Shown: piece after piece, positions 46,821 to 61,862 of the stretch
How positions within the stretch are numbered: position 1 is the first letter of the stretch
How the letters are laid out: every line of letters starts with the position of its first letter
DNA from: Sialis fuliginosa
Taxonomy: Eukaryota; Arthropoda; Insecta; Megaloptera; Sialidae
Length of the DNA: 64,000 bases
Direction of reading: 5' to 3'
Assembly: GCA_961205875.1 (NCBI GenBank)
Contig: OY540811.1
Span: 19,647,248-19,711,247, forward strand
The notes under the pieces: generated by a model
The model's input: only the letters and a program-made list of their open reading frames with translations
Told to the model about the DNA's origin: nothing
Databases searched by the model: none
Program-made: the position numbers and the translations under genes

Positions 46821-47296
46821 TTAATGTGATTCAGCGTCTTTGTGTTCAGAAATTCGTTGTCGAATTCTTTGGGAAGAAGGGCGACCAACGATTGACATTG
46901 ACAATCTTTTATTTATTTCTTCGTCTGTAGTAACGAAAAAGTCATCGGATTTCAATTTATTTAAAATATCTCCAGGTTTAATTAAACTAAAATGAGGTTA
47001 GGTTGTCAATAATAGTTGTTCCTCTAGAATCATTTAAAACTTGATTTTATTTATAAATGAATTATGTGTTTGGATGTAAACAGACAGTAGACAGCAGTAC
47101 ATTATTATAATATTAAATATTAATTAACTGCTGAAATCTGTCTGGAACATTAAAATACAACTTACTGGTATACAGCTCCACATACTAAACCAAAAGACAG
47201 TAATCCTAATGCTACGTAATTTCTAACTCTATATGTTGGGGTTCCTTTTGTACGACGTGGTTTCCTTTTACTTGTGTCGATACTACTATTTTCCAT
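46821..47296 (-). CDS. Unrecognised 98-aa single-pass membrane protein
   Basis: Two exons: 47296-47166 (ATG, donor CCA|GTAAGT) and 46986-46821 (acceptor TTTTAG|TTTA), in frame, 98 codons. The N-terminus is basic (SKRKPRRTKGTPTYRVR); one hydrophobic segment follows (NYVALGLLSFGLVCGAVY, residues 26-43); the C-terminal half is charged (KPGDILNKLKSDDFF ... RIRQRISEHKDAESH). Size and layout recall small mitochondrial inner-membrane assembly factors, but I do not recognise the family and do not assign one. The stop TAA (46,823-46,821) is immediately followed by the SLX4 ATG (46,820-46,818), with no base between them. The two may share one transcript, or SLX4 may have its own start within this gene's exon 2 or intron. 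Surf4 lies head-to-head 576 bp away. Confidence 0.75.
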
Positions 47297-47872
47297 TACA
47301 AAATATTAAAAGCTATTTTTTTACAATGTGTTTTGTAATTTTAACTATATACCACTCGTCATAGTATGAAGTCACAAACAAGCGAAAAATTAACGACAAG
47401 AATAGAAATGAATTTGTAGTAATAAATAAAACGTAAATGAGATTTGAAACTTATAAAAAATCATGATTTTAATTTTTATAAACGTATTTTTTTAGATTAT
47501 GCTATGTAAGAATATCGACCTAGCATATTTGATTATTTATTTATTGTATAATTTATATTTTACATAGCTTGAAAATAAGTAGAAATATTAATATGCAATA
47601 TTATAATGCAATAAAAGTCTCCCTCTAAACATGTGCCAAAAAGTATATTTTTAGTACAAGTATTTTTATAATTATTTGTACGTAATAATTTTATAAAAAG
47701 CGTAAATAAAAAATGGACGTGATTTGAATAAAGTAGTAAGAATACACACCATCACGTTTGACATCATCGCTGTCATCGTTCAGGGGTGCAAACGTGAACG
47801 AGCCGCTAAAGTTGTGTTGTCAGCGAGGAGCCCGTCTAATTGTCGGGGTTCAACGCGTTAAAGGGTTTCAAA
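47297..47872. promoter_or_regulatory. Shared head-to-head promoter region (98-aa gene / Surf4)
   Basis: 576 bp separate the two divergent start codons. The half next to Surf4 (about 47,750-47,870) is GC/CpG-richer (GAACGAGCCGCTAAAG, GCGAGGAGCCCGTC) and is probably Surf4 5' UTR and promoter. No TATA box was identified. Confidence 0.5.
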
Positions 47873-50431
<2,559 letters not shown>

Positions 50432-50486
50432 AAATTATGGTTGTTATGTTTATGTGATGACCTTGTGTTGAGTGACTTAAAGAGTG

Positions 50487-50492
50487 AATAAA
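50487..50492 (+). terminator. Polyadenylation signal of Surf4
   Basis: AATAAA 56 bp after the stop codon; a second AATAAA lies near 50,663, so two 3' UTR lengths are possible. Confidence 0.6.
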
Positions 50493-53400
50493 ATACAGTA
50501 CTTTAAGTAAACGTGACTGAAATTCTCCATTCTGTTTAATTTCTTATATTTGATACTCATTATTATGTCATAGTTTTTTAATCTGAAAGTGAATTATAAT
50601 ATATATCAATATAATAAATTAGTTTTGATAACATAAGCTAATGTATATACATAAATGTAAGAAATAAAACAGATCTGATGTACAGCAAGTGGATAATTTT
50701 TAAATGGTTTTAGAGTTTCATACATGTTGTATAGTTTTAAATATATCTTATAAACTGTTTTGTGTATCTTGTATATTATTATATATATTTAATTATCAAA
50801 TTCAACAAATTGTGTACAGATTTGCTCAATGTATTTTTTTACTGTTTGGCTATAGGTTTGTTTATCAAATGGTTTATTTTCGACATTAATATAAAGGGTA
50901 TTGTTTTTACTTGTGTTTTGTTTATTAAAAATGATGATGAATTATGAGCAAATTTCATGATCTGAGAATTGTATGAAATCTATATTTTTGTTTATGAAAC
51001 TCAAACTTTATTTTAAACTTTTAAAATAAACAAGATATCATTATCACGTTATTTTGCAATGAAAATATAAACATATCCCTTATCAATTTCAATCAATGCG
51101 TGTATAGTATCTTATTAATATTTTACATTTTCTGTTGATAAAATGATAAAGAATTAGTTTATTTATACATCATAGGTCAATATTTAATATCAGTAGTTTT
51201 GATTAAATCAAATTTGCTTATAATGAAATATTTAACCTTTCAGCCTTCAAAAACATTGACAATTTAAATTATTTTTAATATTAGTAAAGTACATAAAGGA
51301 TCAGAAATAAGTAAGACAATATATAGTAGTAGTGTGTTTTTAATAATTACCATTAAATAAGAAATTACAAGTACAGAAATTACAATTCAAACGTGTATCA
51401 CAGAACTAGCGTTCAGTTTTAAGTGGAACGTACAAAGTGGTTTTACAGGTGCATCCGATTTCACCATACTCACGATCGTAGCATAATTAAAAATGAACCT
51501 CTCTTAATTTCATTACCATAAAAATCAAAGTTATTTTTTGTAACTAAAAATTAAGTTTTTTGTTATGAATATATATTTGGTTTATAAATGTATCCTTCAT
51601 TTTTGCACAAACAGAAAAATCTCGACTAGGATAAATGATATATTTCAAATTCAATAAAAATTAGAGCTGTAATAATATTAAAATACGCTGTTTCAGTTTG
51701 TTTTTTATTTTATTTTATTTTTTTATTAAAAAGCAATGATGATTTTATACATTTTTTAATTTCGGTAGGATTTTACTAGATTGTTACAGAGTTATGATAA
51801 TTTGTGCGAATATATGAAAATTACCCTTAAATGGCATTTAATCCAAACACAACTTAATTAACTGGTCAAAATGTTTAGTAATTTATTTTCTGCATTATAA
51901 TATAAAACCAACATCGCAAATTACCACTATAATACCGAGTTATATTTGTGACGAAATCAAGTCACTATAAGTTTACCTACCTCACATGAACATTTATGTT
52001 TTATATCTGAAATAACTATTATCAGGGCCGTAATTAGGACTTTATTTCCTATGGAAATTGTACATCCAGAATACAGCTAGAATTAAAAATACTTTTATTT
52101 AATTTTAAATTTGGAATCTCTGTAATACAGAGCATCTACAGTAGAGATATATTTTTGAAATATTACAATTACGGCTCTGTCTATTACATAATACAAACGG
52201 TATCAACTGCAACAACTAATGATAGTTGTGAAGAATTTATTATCTAGCTAATAAATTATTACAATAAATATGATCAAACATATTTTATATAAGAGAGTAC
52301 TGTGGTTTTGATTTTTGAAATAATCTAAAAACATTGATATCAGCTCTCTTATACAAATAAAAAACTTACTATTTACTTTTTAATACTATACAAATTAGTA
52401 TATTTTAAGTGGTACATTTTAAACTTGTTTACAATTATCGTTTAAAATGTAATTGCATGCACATATTTCTACAAGGAGCATTATGTTTTACCTATTACAA
52501 AATATCCTTACGAAGAAAAAGCATTTTTGTAATCTTGCACATTAAAAAACAAATCAAAGTCACATTCGTAATAAAAATATTTTGGTTATTTATCGTAAAC
52601 CATTGTCGTATTTATCAAACTAATGAAAATTACTGAGATTTGTACATCTAAACTATGCATACAACAATTTCTATTGCGAATGTGGTAATCAAGAAAAATA
52701 ATATTCACTATGTTTTATACTACGGAATGTAGAAAAATGCAATTGCTGAAATATCAGTTTTATAACTATCTAACTTTAAGAATACATATCGAAAAGTTAC
52801 AACGACAAGTTGCAGATATATCGACGACTATCATCATGAATAGTAATACTTTACTATTTAAAAGACACACTGATCGAATGGCAATTCTGTGTCAAAAAGT
52901 AAATATGTATGTAGGATATACAGTAACTTTATATCATAACTTCAACAATTTATTATTAAGTATTGTAAATATGGGTCTTATTCGCATTTGTTTCTAGTAA
53001 CCTCAAAATCACTGAAGTTGTTCTGTTAGTTACCGAATAGCCTGTATAAATGACAATGATAATACATAAATAATTATAAAGCATCATTTCCAATGAAATC
53101 AAGCTATCAAAATATTATTAATGACTAGTGTTAAATAGAGTTTTTATTTTTTATTTGTTCTCCAGTAAATTATTAATCTGGTAATGTGCACTAAATAGTT
53201 TTAATATAACGTACAATATGTAATCTCTTTTTCTGAATTATTTTCTAGAAATTAACTTTTCATATATATTATAGAAAGTTTCGTTTTACTTTATACTTAT
53301 AGAAATAAGAACATTGCAAACTGTTCAAAATTCTCTTAAATGTGATACAAACACAATAATTATGATTAATATATGAGATTCTTAACTTTCTCGTTTTAAT

Positions 53401-55020
53401 TTTAAATACATTCAACAATAAAATTATAAACAAATACAAATATAAACACAATTCTTTTGTATTATAATATAATAAGTATATATTTATTTGATAATGTAAA
53501 CGGGATATAGAATTTCTTTTATAAGTCTCATATATTCACATCACTAATATCAAATTTTCAATTCGATAAATTAAACATTTTTCAAAAATACAATAAATTT
53601 CAAAAGTTTAACTATTTTACACAATCTTATGTTTGATAAGATTAGTAGATTTTATAATAATCGTAAATCATTTCCAATAAATATACATTATGGCCATTAT
53701 CTCTTAACACTTAACGATAATAATATATTTCATTTTTAAAATATTAAAAATAAAGTCAATTTTTAAAAATTATTTAACTTAAATAAAATCAATAAATACC
53801 AATCGTGTATATTAAATATAAATAAAACAATAAAAATTACATTTTGATCTTAAGTATGACCGTTAAATGTTAAGCCCATTATGAAAGATGAGATCAGTTA
53901 GAAATAAACAGCATTAACAACAACCAGAGAGACCATCAGCCAATGTTACCAACACAAATATAAAGAAACGCTCAGGACGGTGAGACAGCAGTGGTGTTAG
54001 TGTTAACGGAGCGTGTCGGGGATGGTTTAACTGTGCACGTCGATTATAACATGTGTACATGTTACATAAACAGGTTTGGTTACTGCTCACGATGACAGTT
54101 CATATTTGGTTGGTTAGTCTGCAAGTTAGTCGAGAGTTGTTAGAAGCGTAAATGAAAGTTAGTCATCAATACAGGTTTAATGGTTATTTAACATGCAGAT
54201 ATCTGATACATAACTATTATTTATGAAACCAGTCATTAGTGATAGATGAAGAAATAGTAGTAATTGAAAAATGGAAATGATGTTCAAAATTTTATCATTT
54301 CATTAAACTTAATAATTTAGATAATCTAAAAAATAATCACGTTCTTTAAAAAAAATATTTAACATGCAAATAAAATACCTACATAATCTCGCCTTAAAAA
54401 ATATTTTATATCTAATAGAGTCAATGTCACACTTAAAGGAACCAAACTAATATTCTAATAGTCAATATAAAAAGATTGCTTAGTATTCACCATTATCTTC
54501 AACAAAAGTAAATTAAACTAAATTAATGATAATAAAAGTTTTGGCACTACTACATAACAAAATTTAAAATAAACTTCATTGTATTAGCAATTTTTAATTA
54601 TTTTAACAATTTAGTTTATCTCAAATTTATTCAAATTATTTTTTAATGTTTTCCTGACTATAAATAATACAAAAAAATAAAATGAGCATATTTTCTTTAA
54701 GTATTTTGTTGCATACAAAAAAAAAAAATACGCAGATGAAAAATCAACAAGTGTCAAAATAAAAAAATAAAAATGTAATATACTTGCAAAAAATAAAATA
54801 AAATCTTTCTCTATGAATCTCAAAAAAAAGTTAAATAAATATCTTACTATAAAAATATATATCTATAAAACTTAAAGAAACAAACACATAAAAAATATAT
54901 ACACATTAACAAACCTCGCTCGAGTATCGCCTTTAACCGTCCATGGAATTACGGACAGTCAAGACATACACGGTGCGATTCTCATTGGGTGTGGATCTTA
55001 TCTCTGGCCGTCTGCGACTG
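50493..55020. other. AT-rich intergenic stretch (Surf4 and SPCA 3' ends)
   Basis: About 4.5 kb lying between two convergent genes. It contains the hAT MITE at 52,023 and a GC-richer patch at about 53,925-54,140 that may be part of the SPCA 3' UTR. Open frames here (for example at 52,710-52,997) are low-complexity and resemble nothing known. Confidence 0.45.
52023..52179. mobile_element. 157-bp hAT-type MITE
   Basis: Ends CAGGGCCGTAATT and, inverted, CAGAGCCGTAATT; flanked by ACTATTAT and TCTATTAC, an 8-bp duplication with two mismatches. Non-coding. Related termini occur at 63,605. Confidence 0.65.
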
Positions 55021-58000
55021 TCATACGTAATCCATGTCCGATCTGACGCACCGTGTTAGGTTACGTCGCTCCATTGCGCGCTCGATGAACTTCTTTATCT
55101 CGGAAATAATCCATACGGTTGATGTGAGCGAGACCAAAAACAACAAATCTAGAAAAGAATTACAAGAGTTTATTTATATGTTGAAGTAAATAAAGAAAAT
55201 GAAACAAAAAACTATACAGTAACCTATTTCCCTGACAAAATGAATTGTTGTAAAGATAAAACTCAATAGATTAACATAAATGTATGGTACTAAATCAATA
55301 TCTAACATTATTTATTTTATTTAATCAGAGGTGGTCGCTTCTCTGTTTTAAAATTTCAAACGAAATAATTTTAAACTATACTTTTATAGGGCAGAATTTA
55401 AAAAATTCAGATTAATATTTTTTTCCAAATTATTGCCTAATTGTCCTTTCATTCAATTTTAATAAATTCAAACGGTCATTTTTCGATGAAGCATAAGTTT
55501 GACAAAAAAATATGTACAGGACCTATTTTGTAGAGAATTTAGTTAGCTTTAATTTTGTAAACAATTATTTTTATTGTAAAGTTGAAAGAAAGTTAAGAAA
55601 TCGACAAAAACTGATATTTGTCTTTTCCTTGACTTTGTTAGAGTGAAGAAACTCAAGGATTTTTTAGGGACACTCTAAATATTCAGTCTGAATTTCTTCT
55701 ACACCAAAATACTTAGTGCCTGGTCTATTAATAAACAATAGAAATAATTTTTATCATTACCTTTTGCTGTCAAAGCTTCAGTTTGAAATACAACTTGCAA
55801 TGGTGGAAAAAATACAACAGCGAGTTGTCCAAGAACAGACAATGTTACAGCTATGAGGAACATTTTGTTAGTCAAAAATCCTATAGTGAAGACACTTTTC
55901 GTTTGAGATCGACAAGAAAGAGCATTAAACATATCGAAGAACACGAAACATGTAAACGTCATCGTCGTATCTCGTGGAGTTATCTTGTTGTCACTCATCT
56001 AGAAACAAATCTAATTAGAATTCTTATCCTCATAATTCAATGGTGATATTGTGTATAAAGTTCATTCTATTAAAATGCAACTTAATTGAAATACACTTAG
56101 CACTTACTTAACATATAAGATGTTAATATGTCAGGGATTCCCTGAAAATTTATCTTAAACACTATTTTAAATATACATACTTCTCGATTGAACACCCAAA
56201 GCGTGCCTAGGATAATGATTGATGCAGACATGAGTACGTTAACAACTAGAGCCCTCGTTATCATTGGCTCTCTTACATTCCTTGGCCGTTGTTTCAATAC
56301 ATCATGATCGACAGGTTCTACACCTAAACTCTGCGCAGGTGGCCCATCCATAATAATGTTGATCCATAATATCTAAAAAATAATATTATAATATAAAAAA
56401 TTTGATGATCTCTCAAAAAATATACTATACATCAGTGTTTCTTAACCCATTCACTGATGACACGGATCCGAGGCGAGATGGTCTACATGACAGTGCGTAT
56501 GTCACGGATCCGTGACTCAGACCAGTTTGTATTTAAAGTGTTTAATCAGTGCTGCTACTAGAGGCACGCACTTTGGGTAGCGTGTAGCCAGCAAGTTGGG
56601 ACCGTTTCTGAATTTTTTTTCTAACCTGTGCAACATGGATAGAAGTGGGACGGGTACCTCCCAATACTAAAAAAACGTAAAATTACGTTGGTTTTCAACT
56701 TTTAATGTAAGAACAACAATAGTTAAAGTTTCAATTCATAAACAATGATATTTAAAAACACAGTACCGCTCCTGGCTGGGCACGACTCAACTGGATAGCA
56801 GCAAATGGGTTAAAATAGTGTCCACAAAATAAGAACGAGCATAAATTCAAATCACATGTTTTTTATTGTGTATTCAATAAAAATGGATAAATACAGAATT
56901 TATTGTAATTATTTTGTATTTTAATAAAAATAATTATAGTAAGGTAAGTGAATTTTTTATGAAATGGGAGTCTGAAAACTACTTAATTTAAAAACCACTG
57001 TTACACATACCTGCATAGCATTTAAAGGATTAGGTATACCCATTAATGTAGCTATAGCGATTAATGACAAAGCTGCAATTGATGTTGATAACTGAAACCG
57101 GACAAAATTCCGAATATTGTAAAATATACCTTTTCCTTCTTCTATAGCAGCACTAAAAACAAAATAGAAATATACATAACTATTCAACTCCTTAAAAATA
57201 AAATATTTAAAAAAATACCTACATGATTGTATGGAAATCATCATCTACAAGAATCATATCTGCTGCTTCTTTGCACACATCGGTACCGTTTTTGCCCATA
57301 GCTATACCGATATCTGCTTTCTTAAGAGCTACACCATCGTTAACCCCATCTCCTGTCATGCCAACAATGTTCCCCGTCCTTTGCAAAGCTTTCACAATTG
57401 ATAATTTATGTTTTGGAGTTACTCGATAGAATACGCTTACACTGTTTATACATTTTTCTAATTCTAACTCAGTCATGGAATCAATTTGATCACCTGACAT
57501 AACCTGCAAGTGCATTGTGTCAAGCCCAATGGTAGACGCTAGAAAAATTAGTAACAATTAGAATATATTTTAAAACGACCAAAGAAAAAAGAATTTTTGT
57601 TAATCCAGAGTATCGATTCTGTAACTTACACCTAAATCTGGTGTCTTATCTTGTTTAATTTCATGTCTCTAATATTTAAGTGAATTACAAAACCAATATC
57701 CAGATATTATAATTTATTAATATTTTACCTATAGCCGTAGCCGTTTCTTCTGCATCTCCCGTCAACATTTTTACCCGGACCCCCGACTGTTGTAACGTTG
57801 CAATAGACTCCCTCACTAAAGGTCGTGGAGGATCACAAATACCTACGATTCCCATATATATCAAATCCTGTAAAGAATTACCCCTCGCAAGTGCGACAAC
57901 TCTCAACCCTTTCCTTCCGATTTCATGCGCCTCAGCGACATATTCTCTCTCCTTTTTATTGTCAAGGGAATATAACTGTCCGTTATATATGTACTTTGAA

Positions 58001-60266
58001 CATTTAGGTAAAATCTTCTCAAGTGCGCCTTTAACAAAATAAATTTCTTCTTTTGTGTCTGAATATTTTGGCATACATCTGACAGCCATCATCTTTTGTT
58101 CAGAACTGAACGGGTACTCTTGAAGACGGATGTATCTATCAGATATACCATACATTCCGTGTTTCATCGCTACAGCAAGTAGCGCACCTTCAGTAGGTTG
58201 TCCCAGTAATGTATCTCCTTCAATAATTGCATTATTACAAACACATCCAACCTAAAAGAAATCATATTGAATTAAAATTAGAAAATCACAGATAATTTGT
58301 CAAAATATTACCTCTAATAAATTATAAACTGATTCTCTGGCACGCTCAAGACTATCACATCTGTGAAACTTTATTTCTCCATGATCGTTGTACCCAGCAC
58401 CTGTCACTTCAGCTAAATAACCGTCTGATGTTACAAGAACAGTCACCGTCATTTCATTTTTAGTTATAGTTCCAGTTTTATCAGAACAAATAACATTAAC
58501 ACACCCTAGAGTTTCTACGGTTGGTAATTTCTTTACGATCGCTTTCTGTTTTGCCATCCGCATAACTCCAAGTGCAAGTGTTACGGTTACAACAATAGGT
58601 AGACCTTGAAATAAAATAAAATAAAATATAATTGAATGTTATTTATTTGGTTCAAAATTAAACCTACCTTCTGGAATAGCTGCTACAGCAAGACTAACAC
58701 CAATTGTAAACATTTCCATGATTGGTTTACCCATTAACCAACCTGAAACCATGATGAAGCCAATGATGACAAATGACACTATAGATAATTGTGCCCCAAG
58801 GGTATCCATGCTTTTCTGTAAAGGTGTTTTAGGTGCTTCTTCTTCCAACATCATTCGGAATACCCCACCAAACTCTGATTTTTCTCCTGTATTGACAACA
58901 ATACCCTAAAAGAAACAAAAATATTAACTACAATCTATAACTGCGAAGTATACTCTGTTTCAGTTTCCTAACCAATTCACAGCGGTTTTAAATATCAAGA
59001 ATATTTTTTGCATACCAAATAATGAATGTTCTTACCTTCCCGCTGCCACATCGTACGAGTGTTCCCATAAACGCTATATTTCTCATACTGCTGTGGCCAT
59101 TGGCTTTAGCTGTTGGTCGAATTTGTTTACAAGCGGGTTCAGTCTCGCCAGTGAAACTGCTTTCATCGACTGCTAGATCTACAGCTTCATATAGCCTTAT
59201 ATCTGCAGGTACACGATCGCCAACATTCAAAATAACTATATCTCCTGGTACCAGCTCTCGTGCAAGAAATGTGTCCAAATGTCCATCTCTGTAACTGCAA
59301 AATAAAGTAGTTGTATTGTAACCGAAGAAAATCATTCTAGTTTTACAAATGATAGAAGGAAAATGTTTTTAATTTAGATGATTATTAAAGTTACATATAG
59401 AAGCTCTGAAAAATGAATGTGATTAAAAAATTTAATTGATAATACTTATTATATTAAAATTCACATTTATTTATGATTTGTTGACAGTTACTTTTTATCT
59501 TTGTTTATTTTTTTTGTGTAGTTTTATCAAACTTAATATTATTTGAATAAATTAGAATGTTGATTTCATGTACATATAAAAAATATTGAACCTAATTTTT
59601 TTAAATTTTAAGTTTTTGTTTAAAAAATACTATAATTTTATATTGAGTATTACATAATAAATGTTCACAAAAATGTTTCAAAAAATGATATATTACTACT
59701 AACAATATTTGGATTTTTAAAATGTTTGACCATTCCTTATTTTTCAGGCTGAAATATTTTTCTAAAAAAATTTTGCTTTAAATATCATTTTCTTCCTTTC
59801 ATTTAACGTATTGTAAATACTATCGATTTTATCAATTGTTAGTTTTTCTTAATCTATACTCATTTTGAGAACAAACCTACCAATGGCATGTAGGCGGTAC
59901 AAGTTTCGTCAGCTCTTCCAGCGACTTCTCAGACCTGTACTCCTGCACGAACGCCACCGTGACCACAATAATAATGGCCACAGTAATACTGACTGCATCA
60001 TCAAACTGCTTCATGCAAACACTGACGAAAGCTGACGCGAGGAGAAGCAGTATTAAGGGGTTCTTGAACTGTTCCACGTACTTCTTCCATGTGGGTTCTT
60101 CTTCCTTGACTGTCAGCTCGTTGTACCCGGCTAGTTGACGGCGCAGCTCGGCGTCGCGACGGTCCAAGCCGCGGCGAACGTCCACACGTAGCCGCGACGC
60201 GACCTCCTCGACGCCGAGCACACTCGCGTCCGTTGTGCTCAGCCACATCGTACCGACCGGATCGGT
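55021..60266 (-). CDS. SPoCk: Secretory-pathway Ca2+/Mn2+-ATPase (SPCA; SPoCk), 5' end not resolved
   Basis: Exons: 60266-59881, 59294-59036, 58905-58668, 58604-58312, 58251-57729, 57538-57223, 57152-57011, 56372-56181, 55998-55761, 55148-55021; all GT-AG and in frame. From the first ATG in the first exon seen (60,248), 898 aa; human SPCA1 is about 919. That exon opens with an acceptor (TTTCAG|ACC), so at least one exon lies upstream and the true start may differ. Motifs: FTGETEP in the actuator domain, AAIPEGLP in M4, CSDKTGT with phospho-Asp at about 330, VKGALEK and LTGDAEETA in the nucleotide domain, MTGDGVNDG at about 621-629, and [20 protein letters not shown] in M6. The set matches SPCA rather than SERCA. 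It pumps Ca2+ and Mn2+ into the Golgi. The hinge motif reads GVNDG where nearly all relatives have GVNDA. A MITE sits in the intron at 56.4-56.8 kb. Confidence 0.95.
56446..56809. mobile_element. 364-bp TTAA-flanked MITE in an SPCA intron
   Basis: It starts CCCATTCACTG and its inverted end reads CCCATTTGCTGC; TTAA lies outside both ends (56,442-56,445 and 56,810-56,813). The 5' part contains a GACACGGATCCG / CGGATCCGTGAC inverted pair. Non-coding; CCC-starting ends at TTAA are typical of piggyBac. Confidence 0.65.
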
Positions 60267-60767
60267 CTGAAAATACAAATTTTCCTTTATTTAACGCTTT
60301 TATTCAAATATATTGCAAATACAGTAACTAGAGCTTGGGGCCAGTGTTGAATCCAGATTGGATTTCGGGGACCCCCCCCCCCTCCCGGTTAATTAAAATC
60401 TATTTATTCCCCTCGGCCAAACAATATTATTTCACATTTTAATTAAGCTAAATAATTATAACATTATTATATGTATTCTCATAACGTCGATTTTGATTTC
60501 ACACATCCAAAATTTTAATCAAATATTAATTTCTATTGTTACGGAAAAAATTAACGGCGCCCGCCCAGTTCTACTTTCAATTCAACACTGATTATGAAAA
60601 TCTCGTCCTTATGGGTAAAATGAAGTCGGTACCTATGATTAGGGAACATCAGAAAATCAAGTAAAGTTTTTTTTTCTTGAATTTTTTTACTTCCCTTCCC
60701 CCATAATAGCTTTTGATCCATCCTCTTGCCTAATATTACGTAACGCAGTAAGTACCAACATACCATA

Positions 60768-61862
60768 TACAGAATGATTTATAACTAGTGTAAAAAAAAT
60801 GTACAGTAGATCGAGGATGTAATTCTAAGTAAAAAGCTTAATGTGAACCTGTGTCCAGAAATTCTTTGATTCTTTGTGAGGAAGCTAGAACCTTTCAAAA
60901 ATTTTGCCAAAAATTAGCGATTATTTAATATTTAGATAACCCATTGTGATACAGTTATAAGATTTGATACATGGTTTAGTATTAATAAGTGTTATCAATT
61001 TATATTATCAAACAATCATAATTTAGCCCATGAGTGTATGGGACCAGTAGGCCCGCCGATTTTTATCAAGTATCTTTTTGTTCTTTAATTTTTTTCTGAG
61101 TTGGGTACTTGTAGAAGATTAAATGACATAAAATACACAAAAATATACTTTATTCATTTATCATAAGATCAACCGTTTTCGAGAAATATCGAAAAAATAA
61201 AGTACTGCAGAAATTTACTTAATACGGATGCTTCAAATTATACAAAATAAGTTTATATTATTGTTCTATAATAAAAAATAAGATAGTTATTATAAATATA
61301 CCTCCTAATACTTGTCATCATAGAGTACTTTACACAGCATTGTTATTTCGGTTTAACTATAACCAATGTAATAAAAAAATTTAATTATAGAACAAGAATA
61401 TAAACTTATTTTGTGTCATTTGAAGCATCCGTAACAAGTAAAATTCTGCAGTACTTTATTTTTTCGATATTTCTCGAAAACGGTTGATGTTTTGATAAAT
61501 GTGTATTTTGTGACATATAATCTTCTACAAGTGCCCAACTCAAGAAAAAATTATAGAAAAAAAATACTTGATAAAAATCGGCGGGCCTACTGCCCCCATA
61601 CACCTCTGGTCTAAATTATGATTGTTTGATATTGTGAATCGATAACACTTATTAATACTAAACCCTGTATCAAATCTTATAACTGTATCATAATGAGTTC
61701 TCTAGATATTAAATAAACACTAATTTTTGGTAAAATTTTTGGAAGGCTGTAGTTCCCTCACGAAGAATTTTCGAACACAAGTTTACATAGAGTTTTTTTG
61801 CTTAGAAGAACATCCTCGATCTACTGTTAAATTTTTTTAAACTAGTTGTAAATCATTCTGTA
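60768..61862. repeat. 1.1-kb near-complete foldback (long palindrome)
   Basis: TACAGAATGATTTATAACTA at the left returns inverted as TAGTTGTAAATCATTCTGTA at the right. The two arms, each about 480 bp, stay similar inwards (GTAGATCGAGGATGT, TAATTTAG/CTAAATTA, ATCGGCGGGCCTACTG, CTGCAGTACTTTATTTTTTC, TTGAAGCATCCGTA), leaving a centre of about 100 bp near 61,270-61,380. No coding frame. Same family as 17,231-18,080; fragments are at 11,233 and 26,325. Confidence 0.8.

Noticed and set aside
55783..56046. Plus-strand frame over the ninth SPCA exon
   Set aside because: Antisense shadow of the conserved [27 protein letters not shown] exon.
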